From assembly GCF_000317065.1 (NCBI RefSeq), contig NC_019701.1, positions 1,116,001 through 1,180,000 on the forward strand: a stretch of DNA of 64,000 nt, given 5' to 3'. The position numbers and the translations under genes are program-made. The DNA is from Pseudanabaena sp. PCC 7367. Its GTDB lineage: Bacteria; Cyanobacteriota; Cyanobacteriia; Pseudanabaenales; Pseudanabaenaceae. The notes under the pieces are model-generated. The model did no database searches and was not told the DNA's origin. It was given only the letters and a program-made list of their open reading frames with translations. This document shows positions 1-8,900 of the stretch, piece by piece (the first letter of the stretch is position 1; every line of letters starts with the position of its first letter).

Positions 1-180
1 CCCGGTCAGATCTTGACCACTGAGATCAATGCCACTGAGCTCTGCGTCTGCAAAGAAACGCTCACCGGCGGCATAGAGTTTAAGCAGATTATCAGCTTTT
101 AATTGGGCTTTTTGCGAATCAGTTGCTTCCTGGGCATCGCTAGCGATCGCCTCATCCATAACAGCTTGTGCAATACTCAT
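1..180 (-). CDS. Pentapeptide-repeat protein, N-terminal part (runs off the window)
   Basis: An open frame starts at an ATG (positions 180-178) and stays open to the window edge, giving 60 residues. It begins MSIAQAVMDEAIASD and, after a short helical N-terminus, enters ELSGIDLSGQDLTG, the A(D/N)LXX-like register of pentapeptide repeats, which fold as a right-handed quadrilateral beta helix. The rest of the repeat domain lies outside the window. The function of such proteins in cyanobacteria is mostly unknown. It lies just outside the left end of the integrated element, so it is probably resident chromosomal DNA. The family call is based on only about three repeat units. Confidence 0.6.
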   Translation of the reverse strand, partial: MSIAQAVMDEAIASDAQEATDSQKAQLKADNLLKLYAAGERFFADAELSGIDLSGQDLTG

Positions 181-607
181 TAGTGATTATATTAACAGCG
201 ATAAACATCTAGCCTCTGGCAAATTTTTAGTTGAGTGCGGTTTGCGGTTGGATTAGACAGTGATGTTAATTATGAGCTTGACTTTAGGCTGACACATGGT
301 TATTGACTTTGATGACTTTAAAAAAAATTTATTGTTGCGATCGCTTCTGCAAGGCTTAAATAGGCCTTTTGCCAGAGCTAATCTAGCAACGGGGAAATGC
401 GAATGCCGTCACTCCAACTTACTAACACTTAGCTTAGCTTGATTCCCTTCCCCCCTGCTTATTTATACTAGTTTTGAATCCCTCATGATCTGGTTTTCGT
501 CCAGCTACATTGTTGACGGTGAACTCACCATCACTAAGGCGATGCGATTAGATTATAAATGTCAACTAATCGCCATCAACTCACCAGATTAATTGTCGTC
601 TAAAAAT
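181..607. other. Intergenic region left of the integrated element
   Basis: No convincing gene in 427 bases. It presumably holds the promoter of the leftward pentapeptide gene. The only structure seen is an 8-bp perfect inverted repeat, GCGATTAG at 544-551 and CTAATCGC at 566-573, separated by a 14-base AT-rich loop without a T tract. Confidence 0.5.
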
Positions 608-672
608 ACTCAAAGCGGATGAAGAGATTCGAACTCTCGACATTCTCCTTGGCAAGGAGACGCTCTACCACT
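608..672. repeat. Left attachment site (attL), tRNA-Gly 3' fragment
   Basis: 65 bases identical to 19070-19134. The part from 614 onward is the 3' portion of a tRNA-Gly gene on the minus strand (T arm, anticodon arm with GCC, part of the D arm). Homology stops at 672, after the D-arm sequence, and the 5' acceptor strand is missing, so this copy cannot make a tRNA. The crossover point lies somewhere within these 65 bases. Confidence 0.9.
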
Positions 673-774
673 ATGCTCTCAGGGCTGCGCCCTTTCGAGC
701 AGGGGGATACATAGCTTTTTAGTTACCCGAATAATCGTAGCAAATCCTACCCAAATCAGCCAATTTCTACCCTT

Positions 775-795
775 ATTGGTACGGAATTGGTACGG
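775..795. promoter_or_regulatory. Left arm-type integrase site, tandem ATTGGTACGG
   Basis: Two tandem copies of the 10-mer ATTGGTACGG separated by one A. The identical 21-bp block recurs in the same orientation at 19027-19047, inside the other end of the element. Paired tandem decamers inside both ends are what arm-type binding sites of a lambda-like integrase look like; this role is inferred. The left copy abuts the integrase ATG at 797, so binding there could also repress integrase expression. Confidence 0.6.
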
Positions 796-796
796 G

Positions 797-1939
797 ATGA
801 AACCTCCGAAAGGCAGTGTAGCTATAGAGAACAGGGATAATCGCATACGTTTACGCTGGAGTTTTAACGGTGAGCGCTATTGTTTATCACTTGGATTAAA
901 CTATACTCAAATAAATCTTAAAGCCGCTCAACAAGTTGCTAACCAGATTGAGCTAGACATACTAAGTGGAAACTTTGATTTATCTCTAAACAAGTATAAG
1001 CCCGCAAAGATAAGTTTTGCTAATAAATCAAAGCTTTCTAAAAATCCAAATCTCTTAGAGGTTTGGGATGTATGGGTTAATAGCCTTAAATTAACATCCA
1101 GGACTAAAAACAGGCATTACATGCAAATTAGAGGCCTGATTCGTAAGGCAAACCCAAAGCTAAAAGATCCCAAGTGGTTTACCAAAATTGATACCTTATC
1201 GCCAGAGATCTGGAATTCAAGGCTAAGTTACTTAAGTTCATGCCTGGATTGGTGTATTGATAAAGGATATGCAGCAGAGAACCCATACAAAGGACTTAAG
1301 CGCAGAAAATCAGCCACCAAAGCAGCTAAACCTTTCACCAAACAAGAGATCAACTCAATTATTCTGGCCTTCAGGACTGACCAATTCTGCCCCCAATCAT
1401 CAAGCTATAAGCATAGCTACTATGCAGACTATGTTGAATTTTTATTTCTAACTGGTTGTAGGCCTGCTGAGGCGATCGGGCTCCAGCGCAAGCATATTGA
1501 CCTTGAGCGCAATGAGATAGTCATATGCTCAGTATTGGCTAGAGGTGATAATGGCGAAACTAGCTCTAATAAACGAGTCCGCAAAGAGACTAAAACAGGC
1601 AATATCCGCTACTTGACTATGACTGAGCGATTAAGACAAATCATGGAATCAAGGTGCGCCGATCTACAGCCCGATTGCCTTGTTTTTAGGTCACCTAAGG
1701 GCTTAGCGATCAATGACAATAATTTTACTCGTAGACAATGGAAACCAGTTCTAGAGGGGTTAGGCATTGAGTATCGGAAGCCATACACAACCAGGCATAC
1801 TATGGCCTCGATCGCAATTGAACAGGGCATACCCTTAACGGGGGTAGCATATTTACTTGGCCATAAAGATACAACAATGGTTATGCGTACCTACGGCCAT
1901 ATGATTAACCGTCCCAGCTTGCCTGAGATAGATATTTAG
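797..1939 (+). CDS. int: Site-specific tyrosine recombinase (integrase)
   Basis: About 380 residues. The N-terminus (RIRLRWSFNGERYCLSLGL) looks like the arm-DNA-binding domain of cyanobacterial phage-type integrases. The C-terminal catalytic domain shows the family boxes: TGCRPAEAIGL with the first Arg, TTRHTMAS with the second Arg-His, LLGHKD with the late His, and YGHM with the nucleophilic Tyr near the C-terminus. The residue usually His two before the second Arg is Tyr, which is tolerated in this family. It should catalyse integration and excision at the tRNA-Gly site. The frame is open from a TTG at 776, but I chose ATG 797: the 21 bases before it recur in non-coding DNA at the far end, so they are probably a binding site rather than coding sequence. 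Confidence 0.9.
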   Translation: MKPPKGSVAIENRDNRIRLRWSFNGERYCLSLGLNYTQINLKAAQQVANQIELDILSGNFDLSLNKYKPAKISFANKSKLSKNPNLLEVWDVWVNSLKLTSRTKNRHYMQIRGLIRKANPKLKDPKWFTKIDTLSPEIWNSRLSYLSSCLDWCIDKGYAAENPYKGLKRRKSATKAAKPFTKQEINSIILAFRTDQFCPQSSSYKHSYYADYVEFLFLTGCRPAEAIGLQRKHIDLERNEIVICSVLARGDNGETSSNKRVRKETKTGNIRYLTMTERLRQIMESRCADLQPDCLVFRSPKGLAINDNNFTRRQWKPVLEGLGIEYRKPYTTRHTMASIAIEQGIPLTGVAYLLGHKDTTMVMRTYGHMINRPSLPEIDI

Positions 1940-2066
1940 TATTGATATTTTTGGGATTTGTGATCTAAACAAGAATCAAACCAGCACATAGTAGACTCAG
2001 ATTGATCGCTACTCGATGTTCCTGCACATCTCAAAGTATATTCAGAGAAAGCTATAGGTGTAGCCA

Positions 2067-2087
2067 GGAAGTTATTTTTTAGAATCA
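2067..2087 (+). repeat. Leader repeat, copy 1 (GGAAGTTATTT...TTTAGAATCA)
   Basis: GGAAGTTATTT followed directly by TTTAGAATCA, ending 7 bases before the ATG of the unknown gene at 2095. A near copy lies at 3017-3042, upstream of the primase-helicase gene, with a few extra bases between the halves. A shared regulator site or promoter is possible; the role is not established. Confidence 0.4.
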
Positions 2088-2094
2088 ATCGAGT

Positions 2095-2931
2095 ATGCAA
2101 GTAGACTCTGAGCTTGAACTCAAGGCAATTAATGCACTGCAGTATGACCTTATCAGACCTAACCCAAAACTGAAAAATTTAAACATTGCACAAAAACATC
2201 AACTTTTATTAAACAAACATAAATGGAGTGCGATCACCCACTGGGTAGCTTTTATTCGATATTCTTGGTTAATTAATATAGATAAGCCCCCTGAAGATGA
2301 GCTTCATAGCGATCAAGAGCAATTTTCAAGAATGTTGATATCAGCTCTTGATGTTTGTGGACATCTCTATGCAGAGTTTTACTGGAACAAAGAAAACCCA
2401 CCCTATAAGAGCTATGCTCACTGGTGGTTAGGTTATGTATGGGAAATAAAACGAGCAGAAGCGAGAGCTGCTCTTTACTCTAATAAAAAGAGCTTAAAGC
2501 GCAAAGGCAAGATTGAGCCTATGCGAAAGGAAGTCATTGGAGTACTTCGAAACCGAAAAATACCTGAGGGATACAAGGATAATCCTAATTTAAAGCATCA
2601 CTTCGACCTATATCAGAAGGCGATTGAAATACTAAATAGAAATAACGAGAGCTCAGGAGGCTTGAGAAGGCTAGGTTGGGATCATTATTTAAGTAGTTAT
2701 ACCGCTCACATCCAGTATTTGCATAATAATCCTGAATTAAAATCTGTTTTCAAAATAAATGATCGTTTGTTCTACTCAGATGTGAGCAAGAAAGTAGAGC
2801 CCTTAACTAGAGACCTAACAGGGATTGAGAAGACTTTCTATGATCATTTCATCGCTCCAGATGCACCTAAATGTCGGCTAGATGAAACTTTCCTCGTTTT
2901 AGGTACTCAGCTTCAAATTCCCATCGACTAA
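2095..2931 (+). CDS. Unknown protein of the element, between integrase and primase
   Basis: 278 residues that I do not recognise. The protein is rich in Lys, Asn, Trp and Tyr, looks alpha-helical, and has no signal peptide or membrane segment. An aromatic patch (FYWNKENPPYKSYAHWWLGYVWEIKRAEARAAL) is followed by a very basic stretch (NKKSLKRKGKIEP), which would suit nucleic-acid binding. It lies 155 bases after int and 243 before the primase-helicase gene, all on the same strand, so a role in replication, excision or control of the element is plausible. The ATG at 2095 has only a weak ribosome-binding site. Base composition is AT-rich like its neighbours. No function is claimed. Confidence 0.75.
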   Translation: MQVDSELELKAINALQYDLIRPNPKLKNLNIAQKHQLLLNKHKWSAITHWVAFIRYSWLINIDKPPEDELHSDQEQFSRMLISALDVCGHLYAEFYWNKENPPYKSYAHWWLGYVWEIKRAEARAALYSNKKSLKRKGKIEPMRKEVIGVLRNRKIPEGYKDNPNLKHHFDLYQKAIEILNRNNESSGGLRRLGWDHYLSSYTAHIQYLHNNPELKSVFKINDRLFYSDVSKKVEPLTRDLTGIEKTFYDHFIAPDAPKCRLDETFLVLGTQLQIPID

Positions 2932-3016
2932 GGATTGAATATCCTCAATAGGGCATGGCATGAATCATGAATGTCCTAAGAAACAATTTCCGCTCCAGAA
3001 AAGTTGGAACGGATAG

Positions 3017-3042
3017 GGAAGTTATTTATACTTTTAGAATCA
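3017..3042 (+). repeat. Leader repeat, copy 2
   Basis: GGAAGTTATTT (3017-3027), then a short insertion, then TTTTAGAATCA (3032-3042). It matches the block at 2067-2087, but lies 133 bases before the primase-helicase start, leaving a long leader that contains the hairpin at 3144-3169. Confidence 0.35.
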
Positions 3043-3143
3043 TGTACATTATATTATCACATCTAAACCTTTATCTCAATATGGTTCTGTAGATATATTT
3101 AGTGCATGATCGACTGACTATTTGGTTAAAGAGCATAAATAGC

Positions 3144-3169
3144 TTCCTCAATTTAAAAATATTGAGGAA
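3144..3169 (+). promoter_or_regulatory. Hairpin covering the ribosome-binding site of the primase-helicase gene
   Basis: Perfect 9-bp inverted repeat: TTCCTCAAT (3144-3152) and ATTGAGGAA (3161-3169) around an 8-base AT loop. The right arm contains GAGGAA, the only good Shine-Dalgarno sequence for the ATG at 3175. If the mRNA folds this way, initiation of the replication gene is blocked until the hairpin opens. A protein-binding DNA palindrome is the alternative. Confidence 0.6.
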
Positions 3170-3174
3170 CAACT

Positions 3175-5400
3175 ATGATTAAAGCAAGTACTCTTGCAGA
3201 AGAGCGTCCCAGATCTGATGCCAATACCAAGCCAAGTACGATCAGGCCAGAAATTTCTAAAATAATTGCTGAGCTTCAATTTTTGAGCCTCCCAGCACTG
3301 CCAGTAGCGCCAGGGCATAAGAACCCTAGTTTCATCAATTCTGCTGGTGAGATTGAAAATATCAAGCATTCTGAATACCACGATCGGATGCCTACCGAAG
3401 ATGAGCTAAGGGAGTGGTTCTCCCATGCCGATGTAGGTATTGGAGCCCTGGGATCTATTAGGTACAGATGGCTCGACCTGGATGCTAAGCATTTTGATTC
3501 ACCAGACAAATGTGAAGCTGCCTTCAAGGAGCTTATCCCTAACTACGAGAATTACTGGGTTGAGAGAACGCAAAGCGGTGGATGCAGAGTATTGGTTGAT
3601 TGTGGTGATAATCCACCTGACTTTACTAATTTCAGTCTGAGCCCTGACGGAGAACATGTTGGCGAACTAATTGGTGTAGGCAGATTCGCTGTTCTAGCTC
3701 CTACTGTTGGTCAAAATGGTCGGTATGAAAAGATTACTGATAGTTACGAACCAATACTGTTTGATGAACTTGAAATCTACCAATACAGTGGTAAAACTGG
3801 AAAAAGCAAACAGATCGATAATGTCAAAAGTTCTAATCTGGTCGATCTGGATAACCAAAATAACGAGCCTGAAAAATTAATATCCCATGCATCTATCAAT
3901 ATTAGTGGAAATAGCAGAGTAGTCCCTCTAATAGAGATCATTTCCGAGAATGCAAAAAAAGTGATTGCTGGAGTTGATATTAGTAATGATCGATCTGGTT
4001 CGCTAGCAGCCCTATTGAATGAACTGGTTGGTTGGCAGAACTTCTGTCATAGGCATGGTATCCCGCATTCTAATGATTTGAGTTATCTTGCTCATGAGGC
4101 GGGTTCCAAGCTAGGTATTGACTCTGATCGAATTAACCGAATCATCAAAACCATTGATCCTAGTTGCATGCCAAGCTGCCACTATCAAGGTGGTGATGAT
4201 GCCTGTTGGACGAAGCTCAACAAGTATGGATATTATCCAAAATTGTATGATGATGCCAGTCCTACATCCACCAGATCTAACTCTTCTGAACTTGCCAAAA
4301 ACTACGCTGAGATCGAATATGCCCTTAGTGGTCGGCTGCGATATAACGAGTTAAAGTCTGCAATTGAACTGGATGGGCAGCTATTTGAAGAGGATTCGGC
4401 ACGATTGTGGTTGGCCAATACTCTGGGAGTTACATTAAGTCAGAGCGACGCATGGAACAGCATTACCTCTATTGCTAAGAATAACTCCTATCATCCTGTC
4501 CAAGAGTATTTCAATCTGTTGGCAACTGAAGATATTGATCCAGATCAAGTCATCAATGGACTCGCAGTTAAGCTGTTTGGTGTTGTCGATCCCATTTACT
4601 ATATTTATCTTAAAAGATGGCTAATTGGGGTCGTGGCCAGAGTGTTTGACCCAGGTTGCAAGATGGATACGATCCTTATACTTCAGGGCAAGGAAGGGTT
4701 AGGTAAGTCAATGTTATTCGCCAAAATGTGTAAATATCCTGAATGGTTCTGTGATGACATGGGCAGCATCAAAGACAAGGATCAATTACTCAAGATGCAT
4801 CATGCTCTGATCACTGAGTGGAGTGAGGCGGACTCATTGTTAGCAAAAAATGACAGCTCAAGCATGAAAGCATTTGTCTCCTGCCGTGAGGATAATATTC
4901 GCAAACCTTATGCTAGAGAGAGTAAGCTATACAAGCGCAGAGGTGTGATTGTCGGCACCACAAATCGAAGCGACTTTCTAGGCGATGAAGCAACTGGCGA
5001 TCGCCGATTCTGGGTTATTCCCATTGAAAAGCCTATTGATCTAGAATTTGTCAGAGCAAACAGAGATCTAATCTGGGCAGCAGCCGTCAAGTTCTATCGG
5101 CAGGGTGAGCAGTGGTGGCTCACAAGCGAGGAACAGCAGCTCTCTCACGAGTTTAACAGTGGTTACAGAGCTGTGCACCCTTGGCTGCATGAGGTTGATA
5201 AATTTGTGGCTGATAAAACCGAGCTAACTCAATCAGATCTGGATCGCTGCCTCAAAAGGATTAAGGAAGAAACTGGCACCCACACACCTCAGGATGTTAA
5301 GGCAATCCGTAAATGCATCAGAAATTTGGGTTTTAGTTCCAAAAATCGCAGGGTTGATGGCAAACAACAGACAGTGTGGGTAAAAGAGGTAGAACCTTGA
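3175..5400 (+). CDS. Primase-helicase: N-terminal Prim-Pol-like domain and VapE-type ATPase
   Basis: 741 residues. The N-terminal part (about 15-190) resembles a bifunctional primase/polymerase domain: WLDLDAK supplies the metal-binding DxD and is followed by SGGCRVLVDC, where the usual His after SGG is Arg, so primase activity may be altered. A middle domain (about 260-350) has a cluster CMPSCHYQGGDDACW that might bind zinc. The C-terminal domain (about 440-690) is a VapE/D5-like superfamily 3 ATPase: Walker A QGKEGLGKSM near 503-512, then ITEWSEAD, then GTTNRSDFLGDEATGDRRFW. Such proteins initiate replication of satellites, phages and integrative plasmids. The stop codon is directly followed by an iteron-like repeat field, as expected for an initiator and its origin. 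Translation may be controlled by the upstream hairpin. Confidence 0.85.
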   Translation: MIKASTLAEERPRSDANTKPSTIRPEISKIIAELQFLSLPALPVAPGHKNPSFINSAGEIENIKHSEYHDRMPTEDELREWFSHADVGIGALGSIRYRWLDLDAKHFDSPDKCEAAFKELIPNYENYWVERTQSGGCRVLVDCGDNPPDFTNFSLSPDGEHVGELIGVGRFAVLAPTVGQNGRYEKITDSYEPILFDELEIYQYSGKTGKSKQIDNVKSSNLVDLDNQNNEPEKLISHASINISGNSRVVPLIEIISENAKKVIAGVDISNDRSGSLAALLNELVGWQNFCHRHGIPHSNDLSYLAHEAGSKLGIDSDRINRIIKTIDPSCMPSCHYQGGDDACWTKLNKYGYYPKLYDDASPTSTRSNSSELAKNYAEIEYALSGRLRYNELKSAIELDGQLFEEDSARLWLANTLGVTLSQSDAWNSITSIAKNNSYHPVQEYFNLLATEDIDPDQVINGLAVKLFGVVDPIYYIYLKRWLIGVVARVFDPGCKMDTILILQGKEGLGKSMLFAKMCKYPEWFCDDMGSIKDKDQLLKMHHALITEWSEADSLLAKNDSSSMKAFVSCREDNIRKPYARESKLYKRRGVIVGTTNRSDFLGDEATGDRRFWVIPIEKPIDLEFVRANRDLIWAAAVKFYRQGEQWWLTSEEQQLSHEFNSGYRAVHPWLHEVDKFVADKTELTQSDLDRCLKRIKEETGTHTPQDVKAIRKCIRNLGFSSKNRRVDGKQQTVWVKEVEP

Positions 5401-5405
5401 CCCAA

Positions 5406-5876
5406 TGCTAGGGGTGCTAGACCAGTGCTAGGGGTAATTCAACAATACCCCTAGCGGCTGAAAACGATACTGGCTCTGGTTTCCCACAGTATGCTAGGTG
5501 TGCTAGGGGTATTTTAAGAAAACTAGGATATTCCTTAGTAGTGTGGGGTGTGTGGCCAGCGTGCAGTAAAAGTTGACGATCTTTGCCCTAGTATCCCTAG
5601 CACTTACTCGAAAGCTATGCGCAGTAAGGGATATACGCTTTTCCCACTGCCCTAGCATACCCCTAGCAGTGACCTAGCACTATGTGGGTAATTTCCCTCG
5701 CAAGCATTACTGGGCAAAAGTTCCAACATATAAATAGGCTGCTGTTTCTGCTAGGGCAGAATTCAAAACTATGCTCTAGTAGCCCACCAATTTAATTTTG
5801 ATTGGTATATCCCGATCGAGCAGGGTATTGCTTAACAATCGCTACCCTTCGTAACTTCATTGGTCAGGTACTAGGG
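5406..5876. repeat. Iteron-like field, consensus TGCTAGGGGT; putative replication origin
   Basis: At least a dozen copies of a 7-10 bp motif TGCTAGG(GGT) lie between the primase-helicase and hsdR. Plus-orientation copies start at 5406, 5415, 5426, 5492, 5501 and 5749. Inverted copies lie near 5447, 5586, 5594, 5650, 5659 and 5672, with a weaker one near 5868. Several pairs are spaced 8-11 bases apart, one helical turn. Direct copies dominate the left half and inverted copies the right. This is the architecture of iteron origins bound by an initiator encoded next door; the binding is inferred. The stretch also separates two convergent genes and holds no coding frame. Confidence 0.65.
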
Positions 5877-5968
5877 TAAATACTTTGCACAGATATTGAT
5901 CACTATGGGTAGTCCCTAGAGTTGGCGTAAGATCTGATTGCCGCTTCATTAACCTGGTTGCGATCGCC

Positions 5969-8900
5969 CTAAGCAGTATTGTAGTCAGCATCAACTGGCT
6001 TATTGAATGAACGTACTATTTCAACAATATTATCTGCGTCGATATCAGTGCTAAACAGCCCATCCAGGCCATACTGGTGCAGGTTGGTAAATGGTGGCTC
6101 ATATAGCTGCGCTGGGTCCATTACCCCATGCTGGGTTAAGTAATCGATGATAGTTTCGACGAAGCGGATCTGAGCTGCGCTGAAGTTACCAGTTTGTAAG
6201 TAACGTGAGAAAGCTTGCTTAGCTGCACTGCGATCCAGACCAACTAACTTACGAATAAATAGCTTGAGGCTCCGCTCTTCGCCATAAACTTCATTAAACC
6301 GCTCCTGGCTTTCAATCACCTCTGGCTTGAATAGCATATCTTCGAGGGCGGCTAGATCGGCCTCAGTGAGGGGTAAATTGCGCTTAATCTTGGCGATCGC
6401 CGTGTGGTTATCATTTTCTCTGATATAGGTTTCAACCTTCTTCTTATACTGTTCTCGGCTAAACCCAGTTGATTTGGTAGGCACGTCTACCAGTTCAACC
6501 TCGCCCATCTGATCAGCAAAATCGGTGTAGACAATCTCCTGCTGTTGCTTGTCGATAAATTTGATCAGTTCCCGCAGGTTTAACCTAACCTGTTCGATCA
6601 TCGGTGGGGTAACATCGATCCACCATGATTCATTTTGAACTTCGGTAATTAAGGCTAATTGTGTCTTAACCATAGGTATATCCCGCTTTTGTTCGAGCCG
6701 AGCCAGGAGATCGCGGATCTTGTCACGGAGCCGCTCGAAATCGTTGGTCTGGTTAATCAGTGCCAGTTGAGTTCGCAAGCAAAGTAGATCGAATTCCTTG
6801 GCTAGGTGGTTTTCACTGGGTAGGCCATTGGGCAACTTGGCCAGGCGATCGACTATTATTTCGGTATCTTCATCGCTGAGGTTATTCCAGCGATCGCGGT
6901 TGGCAAACTCTTCTACATACTCTAACTGGCGGCGCACCATAAAGTTATGCTGGGGCATGGAATCAACATGCAGGTGCAAGTCATTAAGCAGGTTCTCGCG
7001 TAGTTCCTGGTTGCCGGGGATTGGATCGCCATTTGCATCAGTCTGGCTTAGCAGTTGAGCTAGTGCTAACCTTTGTTTAACCAGCTTAGTAGTAAGGGTT
7101 TCCGGCAATCGCTGCTGTTTGTCGGCAATGTCCTGGTTGAAGAAGTCGAAATTGCCACAAAGGTCAAATACAAAAAACTCAGTTTTATTCCTGTTAACCC
7201 CAAATAGATCGGGGCAGAGGCGAGTACCCCGACCGATCATCTGGTTGAATTTGACCCGCGAATATACAGGCTTGAAAAATACCAGGTTAACTACTTCCGG
7301 CACATCCACGCCAGTATCAAGCATATCGACTGAGACAGCGATCGTCGGTTGCTTTTTGGAATCGCTGAATTCATCTAATAAGCTCTGGGCATATTTATCA
7401 TGACTATCGATAATTCGGGCAAATTCCCCATTGTAGTGGGGGTAGTTGGCATCAAAACAATCCACAATAAACTCGGCATGTCTATGGTTGCGGGCAAAAA
7501 TAATTGTCTTGCCAAGCCGATCGCCACCTTCCACCTTTAGCCCCTGCTCCATTAATAGCTCCAGGGCTTGCTCGACCGTGTTTTTATTAAATAGCCACTG
7601 ATTGATTGCAGCGGCATTGACCTGATCGGGGACTTCGCCCGTATCTTCATCGCGGAATTTGGCTTCATACTCTAGTTGCTCCGCTGGCGAGAGGTCGCTG
7701 AATTTAACGCCAGAGCGCAGAAATTTAAACGGTACGTCCACACCCAGAGCAGGCACCAGGTAACCATCAGCGATCGCATCACCCAGTTCATAGGCAAAGG
7801 TGGGTACACCCTGTTCCAGGGCAAATACTTCATAGGTGTCCCGATCGACCTCATCCCTGGGCGTGGCAGTCAGGCCAATCAGCAGGGCATCGAAATATTC
7901 AAACAGGGCTTTGTATTTCTGATATATCGATCGGTGGGCTTCATCAACAATCACCAGATCGAAATAGCCAGAGCCAAACAATCGCTCGCCCCCTTCAATC
8001 CGATCGATCGCATTGAACATGCTCGGATAGGTAGCTAAAATGACGTTAGCGGCCTCAATATCAGCTCTGTTAGTCTTTTTAAGGGTAGTGGCGGTAACGG
8101 TGGGTAGATGCCTTCTAAAGGCGCGTTTGGCCTGGGTGATCAGGGAATTACGATCGGCCAGGAATAGCACCCGTTTGACCCAGTTGGCACGTTTGAGCAA
8201 ATCGACCAGGGCGATCGCGGTGCGGGTTTTGCCTGTGCCAGTGGCCATTACCAGCAGGGCTTTACGCATTTTCTTTACGTCGAAGCTCTTGGCAATACTG
8301 CTGATCGCTTCCTTTTGGTAGCTGCGGTTAATGATCTCATCATTGGTTTGCAGCAGGTGCAGGCGCTTGCGGTGGGTGCGGCGAAAAATAATCGATTCTA
8401 ATTCTTCCTGGCGCAGGAACCCCTGGATCTGACGGGGTGGGTAGCTTTTGTCGTCCCAGATATAGGTGCTATAGCCATTGGTATAAAACATCACCGGACG
8501 CTGATCATATTTAGCCTCCAGGCAATTGGCATAGAGCTTTACCTGCTGCTTGCCTCGATCGGGGCTATGGGTAGTGCGCTTGGCTTCGATCACAGCCAGG
8601 GGTTTACCATTGTCGCCCCACAGCACATAGTCGGCGTAACCCTTCCCTGTTTCGTTGGGCATACCTTCTAGTTCGACTTCGCGGTTTTCGTCGGTCAGCA
8701 GCCAACCTGCTTCTTTCAGCAACACATCGATCAAATAGACGCGGGTGTCGGCTTCGTTATAGTCATGAACATCAGCGATCGCCTGATTTTGCGCCTTGAG
8801 CCTGGCAATTTCCGCCTTTACTCTTTCTAACTCCGCTTCGGTTTGTTGCTGCCGCTGCTCGGCGATCTGCCGCATGCGCTCGGTCTGATCCAGTTGTTGC

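Noticed and set aside
5406-5876. CRISPR array considered for the repeat field
   Set aside because: Units are only 7-10 bp, occur in both orientations, and have irregular spacing without constant spacers.
7676-8038. Plus-strand frame opposite hsdR
   Set aside because: Antisense to the conserved motor domain; a shadow frame in GC-richer coding DNA.
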